From: Bacillota bacterium
Lineage (GTDB): Bacteria; Bacillota; UBA4882; UBA8346
Length of the DNA stretch: 64,000 bases
Assembly (NCBI GenBank): GCA_023426245.1
Contig: JAFABB010000011.1
Coordinates: 62,001-126,000 of the forward strand
Reading direction: 5' to 3'
Below the pieces are notes generated by a model that ran no database searches, was not told where the DNA came from, and worked only from the letters and a program-made list of their open reading frames with translations. The position numbers and the translations under genes are program-made. Below, piece after piece: positions 33,973 through 42,197 of the stretch. Position 1 is the stretch's first letter, and the number at the start of each line of letters is the position of its first letter.

Positions 33973-35685
33973 TTATTCCTCCACAAAAATATCGACAATT
34001 TTATTTTGATCAAAGCGGATTAAGCCGCGATCGGTGATTTTCAAAAGCGGACTGACCGGCAGGCCATTGGTGGATAGGGACATCACCGGATTGTAATGCT
34101 TATATCCCAGCGTTCTCATAGCCGCCGTGACCCCGGCCAGTTCCCGGCCGATGGTATTCATATCTTTATCGGAAAGAATCCCCCCGATGGGCAGTGTCAA
34201 TCCGGCCAGCAATTGCCCGTTCTCCACGGCAAAATAACCGCCCTGGCTTTCAATGAGCACATTGACTGCCATCACCATATCCGCTGCGTTTTTGCCGACA
34301 ACGATGATGTTATGATGGTCATGGCAATAGGAAGCTGCGACCGCGCCTCTTTTGATGGTGTCGCCGGTTATCAGGCCCAGGCCGATATTACCATTCCGGC
34401 CATACCGCTCCAGGACAGCTACCAGGCAATAAGGTGAACCCTCCCAATCCAGATAGCCATCCCGGACATCAATCTCGGCAATCCGCTCATCCGTGGAGGT
34501 GGTTCCGTCCTGAACTGAAATAATCCGGCACTTGACCATTCCCTCCACTACCTTGGCCTTGATTTGAAGATCCTTTGCCGAAATCCGCTGTCTCATAATG
34601 CTATGGTAAAATCGTTTCGGAAATTTCTTGACTTTAACCGGGTCAGCACCGGATTTATCAGCGCGATATACCAATGCGCCCCGTTTATAAACACTGTTAA
34701 TGGTAAATAGACTCAGATCATCAAGTATAATCAAGTCCCCGAGTTTACCAGGAGCAAGGCTACCCCGATCCATGAAGCGCATCCGTCTGGCCGGTGTATA
34801 TGTGGCACAGTAAATGGCATATTCAATGGGCATTCCCAGGGATACCGCTTTTTTTACCAAATGATTGAGATGGCCTTCACTGATCAGCTTATCGGCCATT
34901 ACATCATCGGTTACCAAGGCAATGTCCTCATAAAACTGATTTTCTGCAATACAAGCGATATTCTCCCGGTTCAAAGATTTTTCCTGAATCTCGAGGAACA
35001 TTCCGGCTCCGATTTTCTCTGCCAGGCTAGCTACAGTCTGCTGCGTATGATCGGAACTTACGCCGGCCCATAGGACTTTGGCCAGATCCAACCCGCTCAC
35101 CCGCGAACAGTGGCCCTCAATGGGCAACGCGCTGTATTTTTTGCGAAAAAAATCCAGCAGCTGGCTGGTCTTCGTGTCCGGGCCATGAATAATATCATAA
35201 CAGTTCATCACTTCGCCAAGACAAATCACCCGTTCATTCTGCATCAATTCATTAAAATCCGCAATTTCAATCTCGGCTCCAGTGGTTTCAAATTCGGCAG
35301 AGGTTGATGGCACCGAGCTCGGCGCTGCATAATAGATATCCACCGCCGCTCCTGTCCCAGCCTTAATCATCTCCTTAATCCCCACAAGACCAAAGACATT
35401 GGCCATCTCGTGGGGTTCGGAGACGATTGTAGTCACGCCGTTTTTAATCACCGCCGCCGCAAACGCCTCCGGGGTGGCCATGGAGCTTTCAATATGCATG
35501 TGAATATCGATCAGTCCGGGGATGATATATCGACCCTCTGCTGCGATAACTTCCTGATAATCAAAATCCAGGGAACTGGCATCACCCACGTAAAAAATCC
35601 TTCCCCCGGCGATCACCATATCCGCCACCATAAACTTTTTCAGATAGGTATTGAAAACTTTACCGCCCTTGATGAGCAGGTCCAT
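33973..35685 (-). CDS. ade: Adenine deaminase
   Basis: Metal-dependent amidohydrolase of about 570 residues converting adenine to hypoxanthine and ammonia. It has the amidohydrolase metal site (GLIDIHMHIESSM), SEPHEMANV, GEVMN, EGHCSRVSGLDL and VTDDVM, and the family-specific C-terminal domain (SYCHDHHNIIVVGKN, GGILSDKD). Length is normal. Start is uncertain: ATG 35685 with a close GGAG, a TTG nine bases upstream, or GTG 35715. The start region is preceded by an alternating CA/CG tract. It sits between the Pot-type importer and the phosphorylase in a LacI-controlled operon, suggesting uptake and breakdown of purines. Confidence 0.92.
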   Translation of the reverse strand: MDLLIKGGKVFNTYLKKFMVADMVIAGGRIFYVGDASSLDFDYQEVIAAEGRYIIPGLIDIHMHIESSMATPEAFAAAVIKNGVTTIVSEPHEMANVFGLVGIKEMIKAGTGAAVDIYYAAPSSVPSTSAEFETTGAEIEIADFNELMQNERVICLGEVMNCYDIIHGPDTKTSQLLDFFRKKYSALPIEGHCSRVSGLDLAKVLWAGVSSDHTQQTVASLAEKIGAGMFLEIQEKSLNRENIACIAENQFYEDIALVTDDVMADKLISEGHLNHLVKKAVSLGMPIEYAIYCATYTPARRMRFMDRGSLAPGKLGDLIILDDLSLFTINSVYKRGALVYRADKSGADPVKVKKFPKRFYHSIMRQRISAKDLQIKAKVVEGMVKCRIISVQDGTTSTDERIAEIDVRDGYLDWEGSPYCLVAVLERYGRNGNIGLGLITGDTIKRGAVAASYCHDHHNIIVVGKNAADMVMAVNVLIESQGGYFAVENGQLLAGLTLPIGGILSDKDMNTIGRELAGVTAAMRTLGYKHYNPVMSLSTNGLPVSPLLKITDRGLIRFDQNKIVDIFVEE

Positions 35686-35710
35686 CTTCTCCAAAGCTAC
35701 ATCGCCTTTC

Positions 35711-35729
35711 CACACGCGCGTGCGTGTGT
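35711..35729. repeat. Alternating pyrimidine-purine tract (possible Z-DNA)
   Basis: CACACGCGCGTGCGTGTGT is 19 bases of strictly alternating pyrimidine and purine, straddling the possible GTG start of the adenine deaminase gene. Such (CA/CG) tracts adopt left-handed DNA under negative supercoiling. Confidence 0.6.
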
Positions 35730-35786
35730 TCTTTGTCTATCCAGCCCTGCCTTCCCGGCATCGGGCCGGAAGTCTGCTTTTAAGTC

Positions 35787-35826
35787 AAAGGGGCTGTGGC
35801 AAAAGTAAATTTTGCGACAGCCTCTT
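35787..35826 (-). terminator. Strong hairpin between binding-protein gene and adenine deaminase gene
   Basis: AAAGGGGCTGTGGCAAAA (35787-35804) pairs with TTTTGCGACAGCCTCTT (35810-35826) with few mismatches. It follows the binding-protein stop on the minus strand. The T-tract after it is short (CTTTGACTTAAAA), so it may be an attenuator or RNA-processing stem that lowers expression of the two enzymes rather than a full stop. Confidence 0.6.
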
Positions 35827-35854
35827 CCTGAAACCAATGGCAATTGCAAAACGC

Positions 35855-36901
35855 TTAGTCGGCGATTTCTTCATTCCATTGTTGAATCCACTGAGGCATT
35901 ACGCCGTTGATATAGTTGAAATCTAAGATTTTCATCTGTTTGAAGACTTTAGCGCCATAAGTCAGTCCTTCCGCTTGCTCTTCGGTCAGAACCACTTTTT
36001 TATTGACCGGTGAATCCAGTTTATCAAGAGCATTGGCAGTTTGAACCTTCTCGCTCAGCCACCAGTTGATGAACTTATAGGCCAGGTCGACATTTTTGGA
36101 ACCTTTCACGATATTGATGGTGTTGCGGTTGGCGATGGAGCCCTCTTTCGGGTCCACATAAACTGCGCTGGGGATGGCCTGTTTAATCTTAGGAAAGGCA
36201 AAATCCAAGCCCACGCCGACTACGACTTCCTTTTGAATGAACATATTGTTCAAGTCCGACGATTTGCTGTAGATCTTGACTACATTGGGCTTTAAGGCAA
36301 TTAATTCTTTAACAACCTTGGCATTTCCAGCCTCCAGGGTTGTCCGGGCCTTAATAGCACCTGCCTGGAACATGGCCGGGCCCGAAGTGATGGTAATATC
36401 GGGAATCGTAATCTTCTGTTTCAAATCCGGCCGCCAGAGGTCAGCCCAGGAGCGGATCGGTTTGGTAACTGCTTTGGAATCATAGATGATCCCGGTCCGG
36501 TTCATGGTATAAGCCGGTCCATAACCGCCTTTTACCGGTTGTTTGGCTATATCATAAATATCTTTCAGATTAGGAAGCCTTTTGGAGTCGATCTTCTCAA
36601 ACAACCCAGCTTTGGCCGCATCCAGCGCAAAAGATTCTGCCAAGGTAATCACATCGACTTGGCTGTTTTTCATCAGTTTCAACTTGTTGACACGTTCGCC
36701 GTTGTTTCCAACTTCCAGAACAATCTTGACATTGTTTTCTTTTTCAAAGGGGGTAAATACATTCTTCCGGAACTGGTCCTCATTATAACCCCAAGTTGAT
36801 ACCACCAGCGTTCGTTCATTATCGGCCCAACCGGTTCCCAACGCCAAACTTAAAATCAACAAACCAAGCAAACCCCAGGTAATCTTATTCAATTTCACCA
36901 T
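35855..36901 (-). CDS. ABC importer substrate-binding protein (PotD/Fe-binding type)
   Basis: Exported binding protein of 348 residues. The signal peptide covers about residues 1-26 (LLGLLILSLALGTGWA) with no lipobox Cys, so it should be soluble outside the inner membrane. The body matches the family 2 binding proteins of polyamine, thiamine and iron importers: LVVSTWGYNEDQFRKNVFTPFEKE, LKLMKNSQVDVITLAESFALDAAKAGLFEKID, NRTGIIYDSK, FINWWLSEKVQ. It is encoded with its ATPase and two permeases in one operon together with adenine deaminase and nucleoside phosphorylase, so a purine base or nucleoside, or a polyamine, are candidate ligands; the first is inferred from context only. Confidence 0.87.
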   Translation of the reverse strand: MVKLNKITWGLLGLLILSLALGTGWADNERTLVVSTWGYNEDQFRKNVFTPFEKENNVKIVLEVGNNGERVNKLKLMKNSQVDVITLAESFALDAAKAGLFEKIDSKRLPNLKDIYDIAKQPVKGGYGPAYTMNRTGIIYDSKAVTKPIRSWADLWRPDLKQKITIPDITITSGPAMFQAGAIKARTTLEAGNAKVVKELIALKPNVVKIYSKSSDLNNMFIQKEVVVGVGLDFAFPKIKQAIPSAVYVDPKEGSIANRNTINIVKGSKNVDLAYKFINWWLSEKVQTANALDKLDSPVNKKVVLTEEQAEGLTYGAKVFKQMKILDFNYINGVMPQWIQQWNEEIAD

Positions 36902-36912
36902 GCAACCCCTCT

Positions 36913-37971
36913 TTACACTAAGATTATTTTTTCTTTGGGCAGATGCAAGCAGATCTTGTCGCCTTGGCTATAAACCATGGCGGCGTCACTATTGACGTTC
37001 AACTGCCCGAGTGGAGTATCAACAATGTATTGATACTCCTTGCCTAGAAAGGTACTGATACCGATAATGCCCTCGATCGTGTTGTTTTCCGGAATATCAC
37101 CTCTGTTTATAATCTCGATTTCATCAGGACGGATTGCGCCTTTGCAGCGTGTTGACGCCTGGATGGTACTATGGTTTTGGACCTCAAAACGGCAACCGCA
37201 GCGGGAAACATAACATCTTTCAGCCATTTCGCCCACGATAGGCTGCAGTTCAATAAAATTTTCAAAACCGACAAATTTAGCCACAAACTCGGTGGCCGGT
37301 TGCTTATAAATATTTTGAGGACTGTCCATCTGCTCAATGACGCCGTGGTTCATGATGGCCACCTTGTCGGAAATGGAAAAACACTCTTCCTGGTCGTGGG
37401 TTACATAAATAGAGGTAATCCCCAGCCGCTGCTGGATTTTTTTGATCTCCACCCGCATTTTAACCCGTAACTTAGCGTCCAGATTACTTAAAGGTTCGTC
37501 GAACAAGAGCAGATCCGGTTTGATCACCAGTGCCCTAGCCAAAGCGACTCTTTGTCTTTGGCCGCCCGAAAGTTCCCTGGGAAATCGTTTGGCGTAATCT
37601 CCCAAATCGACGATATCCAGGATCTCCGCGACCCGCCGCTCCGCTTCCCCATGGGTAAGTTTCCGTAATTTCAATCCGAACCGGATGTTATCAAACACCG
37701 TTAAGTGCGGAAAGAGGGCGTAGTTTTGAAACACAAAACCGAAGTTTCGTTTATGCACCGGAATCTTGGTATAATCCCGGCCGCCAAAGATAAATTTCCC
37801 GGAACGGGCCTCGATAAACCCGGCGATGGTCCGCAGAGTGGTAGTCTTACCGCAGCCGCTCGGTCCCAGAAGTGATACCAGCTCCCCTGGTTCAATGGAA
37901 AGATTCAAGTTTTCCAAGACCACCTGATGGCCATAGGTCACTTTCAAGTCTTTTAACGTCAATAAACTCAT
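36913..37971 (-). CDS. ABC importer ATPase (PotA-like)
   Basis: ATP-hydrolysing subunit of 352 residues for the permease pair encoded upstream. Motifs: Walker A GPSGCGKTTTLR (about residues 36-47), Q-loop FVFQNYALFPHLTV, signature ELSGGQRQRVALARAL, Walker B LLLFDEPLSNLDAKLR, and the switch His in YVTHDQEE. A C-terminal TOBE-like regulatory domain occupies about 245-350 (GAIRPDEIEI). All catalytic residues are present. It starts 30 bases after the permease gene and ends 11 bases before the binding-protein gene. Confidence 0.93.
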   Translation of the reverse strand: MSLLTLKDLKVTYGHQVVLENLNLSIEPGELVSLLGPSGCGKTTTLRTIAGFIEARSGKFIFGGRDYTKIPVHKRNFGFVFQNYALFPHLTVFDNIRFGLKLRKLTHGEAERRVAEILDIVDLGDYAKRFPRELSGGQRQRVALARALVIKPDLLLFDEPLSNLDAKLRVKMRVEIKKIQQRLGITSIYVTHDQEECFSISDKVAIMNHGVIEQMDSPQNIYKQPATEFVAKFVGFENFIELQPIVGEMAERCYVSRCGCRFEVQNHSTIQASTRCKGAIRPDEIEIINRGDIPENNTIEGIIGISTFLGKEYQYIVDTPLGQLNVNSDAAMVYSQGDKICLHLPKEKIILV

Positions 37972-38001
37972 ATTCTCAGGCCTCCTGCTTAAGCATCCTG
38001 C

Positions 38002-38781
38002 TTACTTTACGCTAATGTTTAACCCCAGGGTCTTTTCCACGATCACCATCAGTACTACGGTCATTGCCATCAGCACCACCGACAATGCGGCGATGGTAGG
38101 GTCATAATTATATTCAACATAGCTCATCATCTGGATGGGTAGGGTACTCACTCCCGGTCCGGTCAGAAATACCGATAGCGGCACATTGTTGAAGGAATTG
38201 ATAAAAGCTAGAATGAACGAAGCGATCATCCCGGAAGTAATATTAGGCAGCACCACCAGGAAAAAAGTCTTGACGCGGTTAGCCCCCAACGATACGGCGC
38301 ATTCCTCGATGGAGTAATCCAGATTATCCAGGCTGGATGAGATCACCCGGATAATATAGGGCAAAATAATAACGGTGTGACCCAACAGCAAGCTCGGCAG
38401 AACCGGCATCCCCCATTGAACAATCAGCAACTTAATCAGGGAAAACCCAAGGACGATCCCGGGCACCAGCACTGGCGACATAAACAAACCTTTCAGCAGA
38501 TCCTTCCCTTTGAATTCATAACGGCTTAAACCATAAGCAGCAGGCAATCCCGCCAAAAAAGCGATCAACGTGCCAAGGCCTGCAACCTCCAAACTGACGA
38601 TTAAAGTTTTGGTGAACATTTCCACTTTGAAAATATTCGCCACCCAGTGAAGGGAAAAGCCGCTAGGCGGAAACTTCAAATAGGAGTCCTTGCCAAAACT
38701 GACAAAAGTGATAATGACCAGTGGAAAAAGGAGAAATGCATACACCAGACCGGAAAATACAGCCAGTCCCTTATTTCTCAT
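38002..38781 (-). CDS. ABC importer permease (PotC-like)
   Basis: Inner-membrane subunit of 259 residues with about six helices and an EAA-type loop in which the usual EAA reads EEC (EECAVSLGANRVKTFFLVVLPNITSG). It forms the channel with the PotB-like protein, whose gene overlaps it by four bases (ATGA), so the two are translationally coupled. Substrate as for the binding protein. Confidence 0.92.
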   Translation of the reverse strand: MRNKGLAVFSGLVYAFLLFPLVIITFVSFGKDSYLKFPPSGFSLHWVANIFKVEMFTKTLIVSLEVAGLGTLIAFLAGLPAAYGLSRYEFKGKDLLKGLFMSPVLVPGIVLGFSLIKLLIVQWGMPVLPSLLLGHTVIILPYIIRVISSSLDNLDYSIEECAVSLGANRVKTFFLVVLPNITSGMIASFILAFINSFNNVPLSVFLTGPGVSTLPIQMMSYVEYNYDPTIAALSVVLMAMTVVLMVIVEKTLGLNISVK

Positions 38782-39614
38782 GCGAGGCCACCCTTTCTTT
38801 GTTGTCCGGCAGTAACTTTATTTATGCCCGCGCTAATTATCAACGTTGTAACAATCATCACCGTGGCAATCACTGCAGCGGTATTCCAGTCCATCAGAAT
38901 CATGGCATCTTGATAGATCAAGGTGGCTAATAACTGAGACTTGTTTCCGCCCAATAATTGCGGGGTGGTATAGGCGGTAAAGCTTCCGGTAAACACCAGA
39001 ATACTGCCGACGATTAATCCCGGAATGCTCAGCGGCAGCACCACCGCAAGAAAGGATTTGAATTTAGAGGCTCCCAAACTTTCCGCAGCTTCCACCAAAG
39101 CCTGGTCGATATTTTCCATCACCCCGATCAGGGACATGATCATCAATGGCAAAAATAAGTTGACCAAGCCGATCACCACCGAAATTTCATTATAAAGCAG
39201 CTTCAAGGGACTATCGATAATCTTCAAACCCATTAAAGCATTGTTGATCAACCCAAACTTCCCAAGGACTACGATCCAGCTGAAGCTCCGAACCACCGGG
39301 CTGGTCAGCAAAGGAAATACTGCCAGGATGGTATAAATAGCTTTCAGGTTTTTATTGGCCTTAGCCACATAATAGGCAGTGGGAAAACCGAAAACAACCG
39401 CAATCATCGTGGTAATCAGGGAGAGCTTCAAAGTCCTCAAGTAAATCCTGAGCAAATATGGAGAGCTAAAAAAATTGAGGTACCTTCCCCAGGTAAATCC
39501 GCCGCCATCAGCCTGGAACGTTTGAACAATGGTCAAAAATAACGGAATGATCAGAAACAGAATAATCAAAATCAAACCGGGCACCATCAGAAGATAAATT
39601 CCTCGATTACGCAT
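38778..39614 (-). CDS. ABC importer permease (PotB-like)
   Basis: Inner-membrane subunit of 278 residues with six predicted helices and the EAA loop (EAAESLGASKFKSFLAVVLPLSIPG). It is the first importer gene after the LacI regulator, 20 bases downstream, so regulator and importer share a transcript. The stop overlaps the start of the second permease gene. Confidence 0.92.
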   Translation of the reverse strand: MRNRGIYLLMVPGLILIILFLIIPLFLTIVQTFQADGGGFTWGRYLNFFSSPYLLRIYLRTLKLSLITTMIAVVFGFPTAYYVAKANKNLKAIYTILAVFPLLTSPVVRSFSWIVVLGKFGLINNALMGLKIIDSPLKLLYNEISVVIGLVNLFLPLMIMSLIGVMENIDQALVEAAESLGASKFKSFLAVVLPLSIPGLIVGSILVFTGSFTAYTTPQLLGGNKSQLLATLIYQDAMILMDWNTAAVIATVMIVTTLIISAGINKVTAGQQRKGGLA

Positions 39615-39634
39615 TGTATTCCCTCTTTACCTTT

Positions 39635-40639
39635 TCATTCATAACGCCGCATGCCGGAGCTCTCTCTGATAATCAATTTAGGAAATAACACGACCGCCTC
39701 GCCGTTATCCACCTCATGGTGAATCTGTCTTAAAATAAGGTCGATAACGATTGCGCTCATCCGCTCGATTGGATACTCTACGGTCGTTAACGGTGGCGTG
39801 ACGGTAGCTGATAATTCGATATTGTCAAATCCGATGAGCGAGATATCTTCAGCGACCCGCAGACCCATTTTATTGAAATATTGTAAAGCCCCGATGGCCA
39901 TCAAATCAGTCGCAGCGATCACCCCGGTTATTTCGGGGTGTTCCTGATAAAGCCGTCCTATACATTCAAACCCGCTCTGCATCTTGTAATCGCCATAAGC
40001 GATATATTCTTCCGCTACCGGCAGGCCGTTTTCAGTTAAGGCTCGTAGGTAACCTTCCTTCCGCCGCATCGATATTTCCATGCCGGCAGCGCCGCCCAGA
40101 TAGGCGATGCGTCTGTGACCAAGCTTGATTAGGTGTTCCGTGGCGATAAAAGCGCCGTAATTATTGTTGACTGTAACTGAATTGATACAGGCATTTTTAA
40201 TCTCCCTGTCCAGCACCACGATGGGAATCTTATGAGTTTGGGCCGCCCGAATGACCTCCATACTCCGATGGGAAGAAGCATAAATAAGACCGTCGACCCG
40301 TTGGTGAATCAGGTCAAATAAATGGTCATCATCGTAATGTTCAGGAGAGCCATTGATATTAAAAAGCAAAATGTTATAACCAAAGGTATTTGCAACGTTG
40401 CCTAAGTGTCGGGCTACTTTTCCAAAGAACGGGTTTTCGATATTGGGAACAATCAAGCCGATGGTTTTGGTATCTTTACCCCCCTCGATGCGTTCCAAAG
40501 GTCTGTAGCCAAGTGTCCTGATGGCTTCCATAATCTTGACACGAGTCTCCTGTTTTACATAACCCTTCTTGTTAATCACCCGGGAAACAGTGGTTATCGA
40601 AGAGTTCGCTAGTTGCGCCACATCTTTAATGTTTACCAT
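39635..40639 (-). CDS. LacI/PurR-family repressor, first gene of the purine operon
   Basis: A 334-residue regulator. The N-terminal helix-turn-helix and hinge are complete (VNIKDVAQLANSSITTVSRVINKKGYV). The rest is a periplasmic-binding-protein-like ligand domain (GLIVPNIENPFFGKVARHLG, GLIYASSH, VVLDREI, HRRIAYLGG, ISLIGFDNIELS, PPLTTVEYP). A palindromic site overlaps the start region of its own promoter and a second lies 160 bases upstream, so it most likely represses the whole operon, including the importer, adenine deaminase and phosphorylase, until its ligand appears. The ligand might be a purine or a nucleoside; this is inferred from the genes controlled. Confidence 0.92.
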   Translation of the reverse strand: MVNIKDVAQLANSSITTVSRVINKKGYVKQETRVKIMEAIRTLGYRPLERIEGGKDTKTIGLIVPNIENPFFGKVARHLGNVANTFGYNILLFNINGSPEHYDDDHLFDLIHQRVDGLIYASSHRSMEVIRAAQTHKIPIVVLDREIKNACINSVTVNNNYGAFIATEHLIKLGHRRIAYLGGAAGMEISMRRKEGYLRALTENGLPVAEEYIAYGDYKMQSGFECIGRLYQEHPEITGVIAATDLMAIGALQYFNKMGLRVAEDISLIGFDNIELSATVTPPLTTVEYPIERMSAIVIDLILRQIHHEVDNGEAVVLFPKLIIRESSGMRRYE

Positions 40640-40653
40640 GGGCTCTCCATTGC

Positions 40654-40673
40654 GAAAATGTTTTCATATTATA
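40654..40673 (-). promoter_or_regulatory. LacI operator O1 and -10 box of the purine operon
   Basis: On the minus strand TATAAT (plus 40668-40673) is followed at once by the near-palindrome ATGAAAACATTTTCGC, whose core GAAAATGTTTTC on the plus strand spans 40654-40665. An operator over the transcription start is the classic repression layout. It lies about 15 bases before the LacI start codon. Confidence 0.65.
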
Positions 40674-40811
40674 AATCATTGCAGTCCAAATCAGAAAGAC
40701 AATCTTCCGAAAAATCCAATCAAGTCTTATGTTCAATTGTAGCCAGTTTCTGCACGCCTTGATTTTCAAAAATCCTTAAGGCTTGCCAGGCATAAAAAAA
40801 CACTTATGAAT

Positions 40812-40827
40812 ATGAAAATGTTTTCAT
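40812..40827. promoter_or_regulatory. LacI operator O2, 16-bp palindrome
   Basis: ATGAAAATGTTTTCAT is symmetric except for the two central bases and shares the GAAAATGTTTTC core with O1. The centres lie about 160 bases apart, suitable for DNA looping by a LacI-type tetramer or dimer of dimers. Confidence 0.6.
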
Positions 40828-41306
40828 GTTTTAAATTTCGACGCTGTTTTCGATAGTCCTGTTCGTGAAATATTACATTTTGATGTCAATTTATTGTTAT
40901 GCTAATGTCATTACATCTTTCGCAATCCTTACAAACTTAATTTTCTTATTCCTGTTAATCCCGATTGACATCCTGTTAGCCGTCCCCTTCAGCCATGGTG
41001 GTGCTGGGGTAAAAATACCTCCCCGGCCAACTGGATTTATCTTTAGGTATCACCTTTGGTTTGGGTGTTAGGATGGGTACGCGGATAAGAATGGATTGGT
41101 CTCCGCCATCCACTTGGTAAACTTTATACCGGTCATCTCCATCATCATGGTTCTTTCCTGACGGTACCATTATCTAAAAGCGTGAAGGGAAAAGGGTAAA
41201 ATTAAATTAGAGTTACAAATATCCTCTCAAGGAATTATTAAAAAGCCCCTTTAAAGGGTATAGTGGATGATCATACAAATCCCTTTCAAAGGAGCTTTCA
41301 CCAAAA
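40828..41306. other. Gene-poor stretch upstream of the LacI gene
   Basis: About 480 bases without a supported gene. A minus-strand frame at 40976-41170 has no ribosome binding site and an odd composition; it may be a remnant of a lost gene. The sequence before 41306 precedes the broken cupin gene. Confidence 0.3.
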
Positions 41307-41791
41307 ATGGCCCAACATTTCCTGAAAAACATCGACTATCAAAAAGCTCTTCTCCTGGAGTCTTTGGTCGAATTTCAAACCGGCCTGGTGGTCAGCAGGA
41401 CCTTCGCCCAAGAGAAAAATTTGAGCCTGTCCCTTTTTGCGTTCGACCAAGGTGAGGAACTCAACCACCACCGGCTAAAGAACCAGGGAATTCAAACCCG
41501 AAGGCAACATTAAGCTAAAGCTTTCGGCTAAAGCCGAGGGTTTGAATTCCCGTTGTTGAGACAATCAGCTCCCATTCATCTTCCGGCGATGCCATGGTGT
41601 ATATCCTGGATGGCAAAGCCGATATCACCATTGGCGATGAACAATTTCAACTAAAAAAAGGCGAAACCACTGTCATGCCAGCAGAAATCTCCCATGCACT
41701 TTTGGCGGCGGAACGTTTTAAAATGCTGCTATTTCAATCCCTGAAACCCATCTCGCTACAGCGAATTACTCTCCGGGAGTCCCGGGCATGA
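41307..41791 (+). pseudogene. Cupin-domain protein gene split by a 104-bp insertion
   Basis: Two halves of one small cupin gene. The first reads MAQHFLKNIDYQKALLLESL to SLFAFDQGEEL, ending at 41462. The second resumes at 41567 with SSHSSSGDAMVYILDGKADI and runs to 41791. Joined, they give a complete one-barrel cupin of about 126 residues with the family motif EELSSHSSSGDAMVYIL, including the metal-binding His. The 104 inserted bases shift the frame and introduce a stop. So the gene is disrupted unless the insert is removed or bypassed. The uninterrupted family is common in Bacillota; function unknown. Confidence 0.85.
41463..41566. mobile_element. 104-bp palindromic insertion (IS200/IS605-derived, PATE-like)
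   Basis: The exact ends are set by restoring the cupin frame. Inside, GGGAATTCAAACCC (41486-41499) and GGGTTTGAATTCCC (41538-41551) are a perfect 14-bp inverted repeat. An outer CTCAAC/GTTGAG pair (41460-41465, 41555-41560) and an inner hairpin around CGGCTAAAGCCG complete the dyad. There is no target duplication. Small palindromic elements with hairpin ends and no duplication are typical derivatives of IS200/IS605 elements; the assignment is inference from structure. Confidence 0.7.
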
Positions 41792-41803
41792 GGGGGATGT
41801 GGA

Positions 41804-42129
41804 CAATGTCATCAAGCTAAGCATCCATCAAATAGGAAATGGCTAAAAATCCTTTATGCTCATTCTGTCCACCCAGACCTGAAGTTGGCTAGGCCTTAAA
41901 AATCATTCCAAACCCCGGACAAGCTAAAATACGCCAGCGTATTTTTTGGAATATCAAGATATTCCAGGGCTGGGTTGTGATTTGAAGCTACGTGTATAAA
42001 AACACGACACCGAGGCCTGGAAGGCCTTTAGAACGTTTTTTAATATACCTAGCCCCATCGTTCACGTTGGGGTAAAGATGGAATCAAACATCATTTTCCG
42101 GTTTTTCACAGCATAGCTTGATGACATTG
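41804..42129. repeat. 16-bp inverted repeats flanking the decayed IS end
   Basis: CAATGTCATCAAGCTA (41804-41819) and TAGCTTGATGACATTG (42114-42129) are perfect reverse complements 294 bases apart. GGGGATGTGG lies just outside each arm (41793-41802) and (42129-42138), in direct orientation. The enclosed stretch contains the IS right-end remnant and hairpin array. Confidence 0.75.
41866..42072. mobile_element. Decayed IS200/IS605 right end carrying a hairpin array
   Basis: CCCAGACCTGAAGTT, AAACCCCGG and TAGCCCCA match the right end of the element at 19376-19496 in the same order. The final hairpin survives with one mismatch (42053-42072). Between the shared parts about 110 bases are unlike the other copy and form successive hairpins: AAAATACGC/GCGTATTTT (41926-41945), TGGAATATC/GATATTCCA (41947-41966), CGTGT/ACACG (41991-42006), AGGCCT/AGGCCT (42013-42027). 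No transposase remains. Confidence 0.65.
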
Positions 42130-42197
42130 GGGATGTGGGCCTAAAAATGAAAAGCGGTATTTTTCGATGGTTCTATTCTTGTTATGATTTTTTTACT

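Noticed and set aside
35716..35854. Purine riboswitch before adenine deaminase
   Set aside because: The conserved loop and junction bases of the purine riboswitch are absent; only ordinary hairpins are seen.
40976..41170. Minus-strand 64-codon frame
   Set aside because: No ribosome binding site, no recognised motif, and it lies in a scarred gene-poor region; at most a remnant.
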